DNA from: Ahaetulla prasina
Taxonomy: Eukaryota > Chordata > Lepidosauria > Squamata > Colubridae
Reading direction: 5' to 3'
NCBI RefSeq assembly: GCF_028640845.1
Contig: NC_080546.1
Location: 82,002,257 to 82,066,256 of the forward strand
DNA length: 64,000 nucleotides
Every line of letters begins with the position of its first letter. The stretch's first letter is position 1. Shown here one piece after another: positions 33,049 to 43,382 of this stretch. The notes under the pieces are model-generated. The model was not told where the DNA came from, made no database searches, and was given only the letters and a program-made list of their open reading frames with translations. Made by a program: the position numbers and the translations under genes.

Positions 33049-33699
33049 AATTGGGTCTCTATATAATGTATGTGAAACAGTGGTGAAATCCCCCCAGTTC
33101 TATCCAGCTCACCGAACTGGTAGCGCCGGTGGCAGAAGTGTAATTGGGTCTATATATAATGTGTGTGAAACAGTGGTGAAATCCCCCCAGTTCTATCCAG
33201 CTCACCGAACTGGTAGCGCCGGTGGCAGAAGTGTAATTGGGTCTATATATAATGTGTGTGAAACAGTGGTGAAATCCCCCCAGTTCTATCCAGCTCACCG
33301 AACTGGTAGTGCCGGTGGCAGAAGGGTAATTGGGTCTATACATAATGTGTGTGAAACAGTGGTGAAATCCCCCCAGTTCTATCCAGCTCACCGAACTGGT
33401 AGCGCCAGTGGCAGAAGTGTAATTGGGTCTATATATAATGTGTGTGAAACAGTGGTGAAATTCCCCCAGTTTTATCCAGCTCACTGAACTGGTAGCTCCG
33501 GTGGCAGAAGTGTAATTGGGTCTATATATAATGTGTGTGAAACAGTGGTGAAATCCCCCCAGTTCTATCCAGCTCACCGAACTGGTAGCGCCGGTGGCAG
33601 AAGGGTAATTGGGTCTATATATAATGTGTGTGAAACAATGATGAAATCCCCCCAGTTCTATCCAGCTCACCGGACCGATAGCGCCGGTGGCAGAAGACC
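33049..33699. repeat. 93-bp tandem array, seven copies
   Basis: AATTGGGTCT starts at 33,049, 33,142, 33,235, 33,328, 33,421, 33,514 and 33,607: exact 93-bp spacing. Each unit joins about 29 bp of flanking DNA ending GTGTGAAA to about 64 bp of the left end of the hAT-type element beginning CAGTGGTGAAATCC. Because 93 is divisible by 3, ORFs stay open on both strands; they are not genes. Confidence 0.96.
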
Positions 33700-33845
33700 C
33701 TGCCCACCTGCCGCGACATCATTACGTCCCATTTTTTTAACCGTCTGCGCATGCGCAGAAGAGGCATGTGCATGCTTAGCACACGCGCACTCCCACACGG
33801 GAGCGCAACCGAACCGGTAGCGAAGGTAAGTAGATTTCACCGCTG
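33078..33845. mobile_element. hAT-type MITE whose left end is amplified
   Basis: Ends CAGTGGTGAAATC and GATTTCACCGCTG. The right flank GTGTGAAA (33,846-33,853) equals the 8 bp before most CAGTGGTG starts, so GTGTGAAA is the target duplication. The last, slightly mutated left end is at 33,636. Confidence 0.85.
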
Positions 33846-34095
33846 GTGTGAAAGGATAAAAATCCAATGATGAGTAGTTGTCTCGCAATTAGTTGGGGGA
33901 ACATTAGAAAGAGAACCAGTTTTATGTAACAGTTAAGGTGCTGGCTAAGAAACTGGGATTCGGTGAGTTCTAGACCATGAAAGCTGGTTGAATGGCTTTG
34001 GGATAGTCACTCTCTTTCAGCTCAGCCCACCACACATAGTGGTTGTTGTGAGGAAACTAGGAGGAGAAAAGGGTATTGGTATGTTTGCTGCCGTG

Positions 34096-34127
<32 letters not shown>

Positions 34128-34129
34128 TA
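33846..34129. other. spacer ending in a CA microsatellite
   Basis: Unassigned except a CA run at about 34,096-34,123. Confidence 0.6.
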
Positions 34130-35137
34130 CAGTGGTGGGATTCAAATAATTTAACAACTGGTTCTGTTCTGTCCCCCTTCGCCTCCGTCCGAGCGATGGC
34201 TTAATTAGCTGGCACTATCAGCTCTGGCAGCAAAATAGCGAGCATCTGACAAGTGTCTCTGTTATCTCCCTCGACGCCGATGAGTCAAACAGTACTTCAG
34301 CTCTTAGTTAAGCAGTTAATTTGCCTGCTAGAAAGAGGCACAGCAGCTCTTGCTGCCTTTATATCCTGTGAGGTGTGGCTCCATGATTCAGCATTTCCTA
34401 GGCCTGCCCCACTCCTACTTCTGTTGTTCCCTCCTCTCCTGCCTATGAAACCTAGGGTCCAGCCAGGCCTGATTACCATCAGCTGGGTCTGGAGGCGTGG
34501 CCTGGGGGGGAAAGAGTCAGGGGACAGAGGCCTCGTTATCTCTTCCACCTGGCCTGCCTCTGGCTCCTGGAGCTGAGCCAGGGAAGCCGGTGCTCCAGAG
34601 GTAAATTCTGATGGCCCTTCCCCCTCACTTTCCAAGTCACTTTCTGGCAGGAGGCCCGGTTCAGGGGGTGCTGACACAACAGGTTCTCTGCCCTAATAAT
34701 CAGCTGGATTGATGTGGCTGTGGTGGGCATGGCCTGGGGTGTGTGACAGGCAGCACTCATCCTCCTGCATCCCCCTGGGAGCAAAAATGGGCTGCAAGGG
34801 AGCCACACTGCACGCTCCGCACCCCATTTTGGACCTAGTAGCCCTCCCTGCAGCCTCCTGGGAACAAAAACGGGCCATGGGGAGCCCGTGCCACACACCC
34901 TCATGCTCCATTTTGGGCCTAGTAGAGCTCCCTGCAGCCCCTGGGAGCAAAAATGGGCCATGATGGGGTCACGACGCACCCCATTTTGGGCCTAGTAGGC
35001 CTCCCTGCACTTACCTGGAGCCAAAACAGGGCACGTGAGGACTTCTGGAAGGGGTGGGGTGAGGAGGGGTGGGGCCAGCTAGCAATTTAACAACCAGTTC
35101 AGCCGAAGTGATGCAAACCGGTTGAATCCCACCACTG
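34130..35137. mobile_element. hAT-type MITE interrupted by a solo LTR
   Basis: Ends CAGTGGTGGGATTC and GAATCCCACCACTG as in 24,808-25,204, about 490 bp once the LTR is removed. Flanks ACATATTA and CACATATA agree only approximately. Confidence 0.87.
34165..34681 (-). mobile_element. solo LTR (TGTTGTG family) nested in hAT, 517 bp
   Basis: Starts TGTTCTGTCCCC and ends GACACAACA, flanked by perfect GGTTC (34,160-34,164 and 34,682-34,686). Reverse complement of the 14,402 type. U3 encodes an acidic peptide with LLPESDLESEGEG. Younger than the hAT it sits in. Confidence 0.94.
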
Positions 35138-35348
35138 CACATATACATACATACATGCACACATACAACGTGGGGGGAGGGGGAGATATAAAAATAATGA
35201 GATATTCTACTGATTTCCAAGTAGTTGTGTCCTGAAAACATCATTTAACTTTGAAAAATGAAGTGGGCCAGGATTTGGTAGTGCATGGATGGGATAATAG
35301 GGCCATCTAGAAAATAAAAAAATAAATAAAAATAAAGCTCTTTTGAAA
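35138..35348. other. unassigned spacer
   Basis: A short CATA run then nothing recognised. Confidence 0.4.
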
Positions 35349-35401
35349 AAAAATTGGAAGAAGGCAATGACAAATTACTTCTACACAGTTGCCAAGGAAA
35401 G

Positions 35402-35895
35402 AGCACAGGTATGTTTTATTTTTATTTTTTTTATTTTGTCACAACAGTATATATAAGCATAAGCACGAAAATAACTATATAATATATAAGCATATATATA
35501 AGCATAAGTATGTAATAACTATATTAATTGGATATAATGAAAGGAAACAATAGGACCGGAACGGTAGGCACATTTGTGCTCTTATGCACGCCCCTTACAG
35601 ATCTCTTAGGAATGGGGTGAGGGCAATAGTAGACAATTTTTGGTTAAAGCTTTGGGGATTTTGGGAAGAGACAACAGAGTCAGGTAGTGTGTTCCAAGTA
35701 TTAATAACTCTGTTACAGAAGTCATATTTTCTGCAATCAAGATTGAAGCGGTTAACATTAAGTTTAAATCTATTATTTGCTCTTTTACTGTTGTGATTGA
35801 AGCTGAAGTAGTCTTTAACAGGAAGGACATTGCAATAGATGATTCTATAAGTTAAAAACAGGTCCTGTCGAAGGTGGCGAAGTTCTAAGTTTTGA
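35402..35895 (-). mobile_element. LINE B 3' end, first copy
   Basis: The reverse strand codes the C-terminal part of a CR1/L2-like LINE ORF2 (LELRHLRQDLFLTYRIIYC, then RKYDFCNRVINTWNTLPDSV) with a 3' UTR and GTTGTGACAAAAT end. Broken by a 5' truncation. Confidence 0.85.
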
Positions 35896-35949
35896 AAAAA
35901 ATTGGAAGAAGGCAATGACAAATTACTTCTACACAGTTGCCAAGGAAAG

Positions 35950-36443
35950 AGCACAGGTATGTTTTATTTTTATTTTTTTTATTTTGTCACAACAGTATAT
36001 ATAAGCATAAGCACGAAAATAACTATATAATATATAAGCATATATATAAGCATAAGTATGTAATAACTATATTAATTGGATATAATGAAAGGAAACAATA
36101 GGACCGGAACGGTAGGCACATTTGTGCTCTTATGCACGCCCCTTACAGATCTCTTAGGAATGGGGTGAGGGCAATAGTAGACAATTTTTGGTTAAAGCTT
36201 TGGGGATTTTGGGAAGAGACAACAGAGTCAGGTAGTGTGTTCCAAGTATTAATAACTCTGTTACAGAAGTCATATTTTCTGCAATCAAGATTGAAGCGGT
36301 TAACATTAAGTTTAAATCTATTATTTGCTCTTTTACTGTTGTGATTGAAGCTGAAGTAGTCTTTAACAGGAAGGACATTGCAATAGATGATTCTATAAGT
36401 TAAAAACAGGTCCTGTCGAAGGTGGCGAAGTTCTAAGTTTTCG
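35950..36443 (-). mobile_element. LINE B 3' end, duplicated copy
   Basis: Identical to 35,402-35,895 because of the 548-bp tandem duplication, not a second insertion. Confidence 0.85.
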
Positions 36444-36609
36444 AAAAAAAATTAAATTTCTAAATTTTTTTTAAAATTTCTAAATTTTTTTAAATTTCTA
36501 AGTTTTCTAAGTTTTCATGTCCATGAAGCTCAACCTGAAGAACCTTTTTATATGGCCAAAGGTGCTTTTTTTTTCAAGAGGCAACGGGACTTTCTGTTTT
36601 TTCTTTGAA

Positions 36610-36643
36610 GACGTTTCGCTTCTCATCCAAGAAGCTTCTTCAG
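36610..36643 (-). ncRNA. hammerhead-ribozyme-like motif, copy C
   Basis: Minus strand: CTGAAGA, A, arm GCTTCT, loop TGGATG, arm AGAAGC, GAAACGTC. All six pairs form. A decayed partner is at 36,991-37,024 on the plus strand. Confidence 0.5.
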
Positions 36644-37099
36644 TTCTGACTGGATGGTGGGAGAATGGAAGGTTTTATATTCCTTGCAGAGACCTGAGCA
36701 TTTGCACCCTTTTAGAGGGTCGTTGAGGCCACTTGGAGATTTATCTATGTCCTTTCGTTGAACAGCCCTCTCTCGCCAGAAGGGGTGGGATACGATGTCA
36801 TTTATCTCCAATCTACAACACAGCTCCTTTCAACAGTTCCAAGAAGGCTCCACACCCATTTGTACTACTCAGGTGACCCTGAGGACATAGACAAACCTCC
36901 AAGTTGCCTCAATGACTCTAAAAAGGATGCAAATGATCTGCTGTCTGCAAGGAATATAAATCCTTCCATTTCCCCACCATCCAGTCAGAGCTGAAGAAGC
37001 TTCATGGATGAGAAGTTAAACACCTTCAAAGAAAAAAACAGAAAGTCCAGTTGCCTCTTGAAAAAGCACCTTGGGGACAGCCCTGACCTGGATGACTAA

Positions 37100-37380
37100 T
37101 TTTTTTTTTTTATTATTTAAATTTTTATACCGCCCTTCTCCCGAAGGACTCAGGGCGGTTCATAGCCAGTTAAAAATACACAATAATATTACAATATAAA
37201 TACAATTAAAATACAATTAAAAAACTTATTCAATTGGCCGAGATTAAAAATTTAGGATAAATAATAAAAAACCCATTAAAAAACCCATAAATTTAAAAAC
37301 TAATCCAGTCCTGCGCAGATGAATAAGTGAGTTTTAAGCTCGCGACGAAAGGTTCGGAGGTCCGGAAGTTGACGGAGTCA
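37100..37380 (-). mobile_element. L2 LINE 3' end fragment
   Basis: Reversed tail of T runs, ATACCGCCCTTCTCCCGAAG and GGACTCAGGGCGGTTCATAG, then the reverse of the ORF2 C-terminal coding end (GAGCTCGCGACGAAAGGTTC type). ACTAA flanks both sides. Confidence 0.88.
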
Positions 37381-37410
37381 ACTAAGAATCTCCAAAGACA
37401 TTTTTATATA

Positions 37411-38083
37411 CTACGTTGGTATTCAAAAGAGTTTCTTAAAACCTAATTTTATCCTCATCCTGGCTACAACCTTGCCAATGGATTAAAGAACAACTCCTAT
37501 TCCATGGCAATACACAGCTTAATTTTCATATATTTTTTTTCCTCCTTCTGTTTAGAGAAATTAGTCATCGCTCATTGTTAGCAGTTCTTAAAAGCAACAG
37601 TTCTGTTTATCCAGTCTTTAAACATGAGCAACCCATGGCTTTTAAAATTAGACGTTTTCTTATATACATTACACATTTGAAAATATGCAGTATATTTAGA
37701 GGGGGGAAAAAGTGTAAACATTTTAAGATGCATAATTTACAATAGGAAAATATGTACAGTAAATATGTACATACAGAGGAAAGAAAAAAAATATTAAGAC
37801 ATAAATTATCACATGCAAATCAACAGCTTTTTAAAAGTACAGCTCTGGCTGCATGTCTTATGTTTCTTTGATTAAATAATAAAAAAAATTAAGTGAAATT
37901 TATATAGGAACGTAAAGGGGGAAAAAAACAATATATTTTTCCCCCGCGGAATCCCAACTGGTAAAAAGATCATTTAATGTCCTGTGGGAACACCCCACCC
38001 CCCACGAATGAAATATTTTGAAGAATATTTTTTTTTAAAAAAGGCAGGATAAAATATTTCCCCTAAAAGAGAAATAAAAAATC
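37411..38083. other. unassigned AT-rich spacer
   Basis: Nothing recognised in about 670 bp; several T and A runs. Confidence 0.5.
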
Positions 38084-38955
38084 TTTTTTTTTAAAAGAAA
38101 GTTTTTTTATTTTATAAACAAACAAACATTTAACATATCAGTCATTCCTTCCGTGTGACATCTCGGTATTTTCTTCATGGATCCATCTTTTTGTTGTCTC
38201 TTCTTTCTTCATTTCAGTTTAATCTCTTACCATTCTTTCACAAGTACAATATTCTAATTATACCATTTTCTTACATAACTATCCATTGCTTATCTCTACC
38301 ATTTTTCCTAGCCAATGGTAAAATTGGTCCCATATCTTAAAATATTCTGAATCCTCTCTTTCTTTGATTATCAATCTATTCATTTCTGCACAGTCTAATT
38401 TTTTTTAAATAATTTCTCCTTCCAGGAGTATTTTCTCTGCTTTCCAATTTTGTGCAAAAAACAATTCTTGCTGCTGTTATTACATGTATAATCAAATAAA
38501 TATTTTCTTTACTGATTTTCTCTGGTAGAATCCCCAATAAGAACAGCTCCGGTTTTAAGTCAATATGTTGTTTATAACCCTTTATTTTCTCCCAATAATT
38601 TTTGGCTTCTGGGCATGTCCACCACATATGATAATAAGATCCTGGTAACTGGTAACATTTCCAACATTTAGCTGATTTATCTTTAAACATTTTTGCCAGT
38701 TTCTCAGGGGGCATATGCTATCTATAAAACATTTTATATTGATTTCCTTTATATGCAGTGGACATTGTTAATTTGTAGTTCCTCTCCCATAACTGTTGCC
38801 ATTTATCTAAATCTATTGAATATCCAAAATTTTTGGCCCATGCTATCATCATTTCCTTTACTTGTTCCTCTTCTAACTCAATACCCAACAAAAAATTATA
38901 GATTTTTAAAATTAATTTATTCTCTGTTCCCGTGAGAATCCTATCCATAAATAAA
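38084..38955 (-). mobile_element. L1 LINE, 3' end of ORF2 and 3' UTR
   Basis: The reverse strand reads QYKMFYR, a stop, then HMPPEKLAKMFKDKSAKCWK with CWKC and HMWWTCPEAKNYW, the cysteine-rich C-terminal block of vertebrate L1 ORF2. The in-frame stop (TAG at about 38,718) falls where L1 has Trp. Poly-T at the left is the reversed poly-A tail. 5'-truncated. Confidence 0.87.
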
Positions 38956-38984
38956 AAATCTTAAAAGAAACAGAAATTCAGAGC

Positions 38985-40108
38985 TCCAGCTCCCTGCTCC
39001 CAAGCAAATACTGAGCTGGGGCAGCTTTTAGAAATGCAGATTTGGTAATCCATTACTCCCTGCAGCAAAGTCTGAACAAAGGCAGAATGATAAGATTAGT
39101 CCCTCACTCAAGATCCAAACCAGGACAAAGCCATTAAGCTATAATAGGAATTACCCAACAACCTTTCAAAATACAAGCCTCTTCACTGCATCACCTTCAG
39201 AAACTTCAACCAAACGTAGCTCAGACAAACACTGTTGTGGTCTGCCAGCAGTCTGAGGAGCTGATAGTGGAGTCAGATAGTGGTGAGGCTGAGGAAGAAC
39301 ATGGGCCAGTCCTGGAGGTTGGGGAAGGCCAGATGAGGGCTCTGCGTTGAAGGCAGAGATGGGACCAGGGCCATCTGGGAGTGATGTGCAGACTCCGGAG
39401 CCTCCAGAGGCTGACAGTAGAGAGGCAGAGGAACAGGAGGAGCCTGTCCCTAATGCATGCATGAGAAGAGCTGCCAGAAGGCAAGAGCAGCTAAAGCAAA
39501 GAGGGCAACTCGGGAGTAGGGCCAAGAGATGATTGGCCCTTCCCATAAGGCTTAAAAGACCAGCAATGGCTCTTGGGCTCTTTGTCGGAAAACGAGGTTG
39601 ATAGACTTGTTTCTTGTCTTGCTGCATTTATTTCTTGTCGGTGTCTTCTGTTTCTGAACTTTTGTCAAGAAAAGCCTTTGGCAGTTTGCCTAATTAGACC
39701 AAGGTTCAGACCAAAGTCTGAAGAATTGTGTTATGAAGAATTTGTTTTGATTTAGTTTGGACTACACTGAGAATGAGTTAATTCTCAGCTGTTCTAATAC
39801 TGTTTGTTTTCAAACTGATCGCGTCTAATACTACCTACTTGGGCCTGGGTCACAACAAATACCTAGGATTTGTACTTTGCTTATAGAGCCAGCTATGACC
39901 CCTGCATAACACTTACATGGCGCCATGGGAGCCTGACAACAGCCAATAGAATGCATGTTCTTGCACAGGAACAGGAAGCTCAAGTGCAAAGCCCAAGAGA
40001 TGTTATAAACCCCCACTCTCAACTCTTTGTGGTCAGCTGCTCAGAATCACACTTGCTTGATGGTTCTGCTTCATCAATAAATGGACCCTGTTTCCAATCA
40101 GCCTCCAG
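38985..40108 (+). mobile_element. older LTR family B, interrupted by a TGTTGTG LTR
   Basis: 38,985-39,232 and 39,858-40,108 match parts of 26,600-27,060 (CTCACTCAAGATCCAA; CCATGGGAGCCTGACAAC). TTATAAACCCC near 40,003 and AATAAATGG near 40,076 look like promoter and polyadenylation signals. The insertion shows this family is older. Confidence 0.6.
39233..39857 (+). mobile_element. solo LTR (TGTTGTG family), 625 bp
   Basis: TGTTGTGGTCTGCC...GGGTCACAACA with AACAC before and AATAC after (one mismatch). GGCTTAAAAG near 39,549. The acidic U3 frame is present but shifted once; the C-terminal part ends RRQEQLKQRGQLGSRAKR. Confidence 0.9.
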
Positions 40109-40416
40109 CAGTGGTGGAATGCTGCTGGTTTAACAACTGGATTGGTGAGCATGTGCTTTGCGCACGCAAGTGCCTAAGGTGGTTCCATGCAGCACTGAAA
40201 ATGGAGCATTTATATGGTCAGCTGCTTACCTTCCAAGTCAGCAAAGGTAAGTAGAACAGTGAGAGGGTGGGAATCAGCTGTGCCACATGATTGAGATGAG
40301 CTACAAAGCAGGAAATAAAGGACAGGATCAAGCAATGGTGAGTAGGCAGGTCCAACTGATCATTGGCGCTACTGGTTTGGCCGAACCGGTCCAAGCCAGC
40401 TGAATTCCACCTCCAG
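40109..40416. mobile_element. hAT-type MITE (CAGTGGTGGAATGC family)
   Basis: Starts CAGTGGTGGAATGCTGCTGG and ends CAGCTGAATTCCACCTCC. CAGCCTCC occurs at both edges and is the likely duplication, though the exact ends are ambiguous by a few bases. Confidence 0.75.
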
Positions 40417-40556
40417 CCTCCGGCCTCCATTTTATCTTCACTGCCTTTTTCCCAGGTTTGAACTGGACCTGAATATTTCTTCCAACGGTCCTAATTGTTT
40501 TTACTTAATGTTAACAGTTAAGATTTTAGTTTGGGATCTTTGAATACCTTGGTTAT

Positions 40557-41000
40557 TAACATTCTTATCTTTATTTTATTTATTTTTATTTATTTATTTT
40601 GTCACACAGTATATATAAGCATAAGCATGAAATAGCTATACAATATATAAGCATATATATAAGTATAAGTATGTAATAACTATATTAATTGGATATAACG
40701 AAAGGAAACAATAGGACAGGAACAGTAGGCATGCTTGTGCTCTTATGCACGCCCCATACAGACCTCTTAGAAATGGGGTGAGGTCAATAGTAGACAGTTT
40801 TTGATTGAAGCTTTGGGGATTTTGGGAAGAGACCACAGAGTCAGGTAGTTTATTCCAAGCATTAACAACTCTGTTACTGAAGTCATATTTTCTGCAATCA
40901 AGATTGGAGTGGTTAACATTAAGCTTAAATCTATCATGTGCTCGTGTATTGTTGCAATTGAAGCTGAAGTAGTCTTCGACAGGAAGAACATTATCTCATT
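40557..41000 (-). mobile_element. LINE B 3' end
   Basis: Reversed tail TTTATTTTTATTTATTTATT then GTCACACAGTATATATAAGC; coding end readable on minus (NYLTLWSLPKIPKAS in a shifted frame). 5'-truncated. Confidence 0.84.
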
Positions 41001-41390
41001 TTAATTTATTTAAACTGCTACTCTACTTAGTTTTGGCTGTTAACTGTGTTGCTAACAACTGAATTGTGTTGGTACCACCAGAAACAACAGATAGAATTGT
41101 GGCCTCGTTAGTGACCCTTCAGTGAGAATAAACAATGCAAATTTGAAACCAACCAACCAACCAACCATACAAAATAATTTTTTTTCCAGATGCTGTATGT
41201 TCATAATTTATACAAAAAGCTTTGTGCACCTCTGTTGCCTAGTGACTCAGAATTCACAGAGGTCTCCTTATAAAGTGCATTTTGAAAAGCTAATCTAAAC
41301 AATTTAAATGGAATGTTTGATTGGTTAGTGAAAACAAAACAGATAAGATAAGGAGATAAGAAGGAAATAGAATGTTACATGGTATGGGAT
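41001..41390. other. unassigned spacer
   Basis: A short ACCA run near 41,150. Nothing else recognised. Confidence 0.4.
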
Positions 41391-41965
41391 CAGGAGTGAA
41401 ATGCTCCCGGTTCGGACCGGATCAGCCGATCCGGTAGCAATGGCGGTGAGTGGTTCAGAGAACCAGTAGCAAAAATCTCTGCTCCCCTTCCCACCCGTGC
41501 CCAGCTGAGCCACATTGTCAGAGCCTTTTTTTTTTACTTTTAAAAGCATTTTTTAACAACCTATTCGGCCAAATAGGTTGTAAAAAATGCCTTTAAAAGG
41601 TTAAAAAAAAATCTGACAATCACAGCTGAGCTGCATGATCATCAGAGCCTTTTTTCTTCCTTTTAAAAGCATTGTTCTTTTACAACCTCTTTGGCCGAAT
41701 AGGTTGTAAAAAATGTTTTTAAAGGGTTAAAAAAAGGCTCTGACGATCCCAGCTGAGGTCCCTGATCGTCAGAGGCTTTTTTTTTTTTAACTTTTAAAAC
41801 CATTTTTTAAAAGGTAAAAAAGCTGAAGCCTGCTAGGCAAAAAATGGGGGGGGGAGGTTTATGAAGAGAGAGAGAGAGAGGGAGGGAGGGAGAGAAGGAG
41901 GGAGGGAGGGAGGGAAGGAAGGAAGGAAGGAAAGGAAGGAAGGAAGGAAGGAAGGAAGGAAGGAG

Positions 41966-42040
<75 letters not shown>

Positions 42041-42231
42041 GAAAAAGCGGGAGGGAGGGAAGGAAGGAAGGAAAGAAAAAGGAGAGGAAGGAAGGACTAC
42101 AAACCTGGCACTAGATGCAGCTTCAGAGGATAATCCAGGGCTGAAAGGGACCACCACTACCACCTCCTCCTCCTCCTCCTTCTCCTCCTCCTCCTCCTCC
42201 TCCTTCTCCTCCTCCTCCTCCTCCTCCTCCT
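41391..42231. mobile_element. hAT-like MITE (GTGAAATGCTCCCGG family) with purine microsatellites
   Basis: Starts CAGGAGTGAAATGCTCCCGG, with three near copies of an AAAGCATTTTTTAC block. 41,864-42,085 is a GGGA/GGAA/GAAA microsatellite and 42,150-42,231 a TCC run. Right end not defined. Related: 47,354 and 57,783. Confidence 0.65.
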
Positions 42232-42962
42232 GTTATTTAAACTGTCCAATTGCTGGAGCTTTATACATTTGCTTATAATAAGACACCCAAAGGGATACAA
42301 TTTGAATAAAAACAGATACCATAATTTAAAATGCAAAATGAAAACAACCTAGAGATTAGGCAGCAGCAAAATAGTCGTTCGATATAAATGAAAATACAAC
42401 TAGGAGCCTATAAAATACAAATCTCGAGAAGCTAGAAATGTTTCCCCATGATTCTGAAATGATACTCATGTGAGTGACAGGAGAGGGAGCTCCATCAGTA
42501 GGTGCCACCACTAAAAAAACCCGAAGTAATTAAAAATAATCTTAATGACTAACTAGGACTAGCTAGGGAACTTTTTTAAAAAAAATTCATAAATCATTAA
42601 ACTCAAAATTCCTGAAGGACTGGGAAATTGCATATTTTTTTTATTGCAGTCTAAAACCGGAAGGACGCTTCCTTCAAATTTTATTAAGCCATTAAAGGAT
42701 AAATAAGAAAGATAAAGATTATTTTTTTGCCAACTTACGTCACAGCCAAACAGGGTCAGCAGATGATATAGGAAAGCTTTGACTCAAGCCATTCGTCCTT
42801 CGACCAAGTTTTAACGTTATCGCCTTTGGGCGAAGATGTTAGGGCTCCATATCAAGCAGCCCCCCTCTATTCAACAATTGCCAATTTTTGCTTTTGATTT
42901 AATATGTGATCAATTATGGCAACAATGATCGAACACCTCAGCTGACCAATATCTACTTCTTT
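42232..42962. other. unassigned spacer
   Basis: About 730 bp; no recognised repeat ends or coding signals. Confidence 0.5.
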
Positions 42963-43238
42963 TGTACCTTATGATTCTTGATGAATTTATCTTTTCTTTT
43001 ATGTACTCCGAGACCGTATGCACCAAGACAAATTTCTTGTGTGTCCAATCACACTTGGCCAATAAAGAATTCTATTCTATTCTATTCTATTCTATTCTAT
43101 TCTATTCTATTCTATTCTATTCTATTCTATTCTACTCTACTCTACTCTACTCTACTCTACTCTACTCTACTCTACTCTACTCTACTCTACTCCACTCCAC
43201 TCCACTCCACTCCACTCTACTCTACTCTACTCTATTCT
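42963..43238 (+). mobile_element. Rex1/L3-type LINE 3' end with ATTCT/ACTCT/ACTCC array
   Basis: LINE end GCACCAAGACAAATTTCTTG then ACTTGGCCAATAAAGAATTC, followed by a pentamer array (43,070-43,238) that changes in blocks: ATTCT, ACTCT, ACTCC, ACTCT again, ATTCT. Confidence 0.93.
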
Positions 43239-43370
43239 TTGGATTGGCTGAATGAAAAGATCTCGCTGTCTGTCAATCTGTGGGTCACTTAGCAAAAGCA
43301 AGTCTAACATTCAGACAGATTAAGCAGGTTTACAGTTTGATGCTGTTGCTAATTTAATTATTATGCCAAT
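43239..43370. other. unassigned short spacer
   Basis: Nothing recognised. Confidence 0.35.
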
Positions 43371-43382
43371 GGAGGAGAGTAT

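Larger units (their letters stand above)
35349..36444. repeat. perfect 548-bp tandem duplication
   Basis: 35,349-35,896 and 35,897-36,444 are the same sequence by eye, offset exactly 548 bp; I find no substitution. The unit includes the reversed LINE B 3' end plus about 55 bp of upstream flank. Confidence 0.93.
36548..37410. mobile_element. Penelope-like terminal element (type 2), inverted pair
   Basis: Left arm 36,548-36,660 (TTCAAGAGGCAACGGGACTT...GACGTTTCGCTTCTCATCCA) and right arm from 36,985 (GCTGAAGAAGCTTCATGGAT...CAGTTGCCTCTTGAAAAAGC) are inverted relative to each other. The middle has two more related blocks (CCACTTGGAGATTTATCTAT and its near complement). Interrupted at 37,100-37,380 by an L2 tail; AAGAATCTCCAAAG resumes after. 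Confidence 0.7.

Noticed and set aside
32960..33670. 175- and 203-codon repetitive ORFs on both strands
   Set aside because: Explained by a 93-bp tandem repeat whose length is a multiple of three.
33049..33699. CRISPR-like regular spacing
   Set aside because: Units are continuous repeats without unique spacers, in a vertebrate genome.
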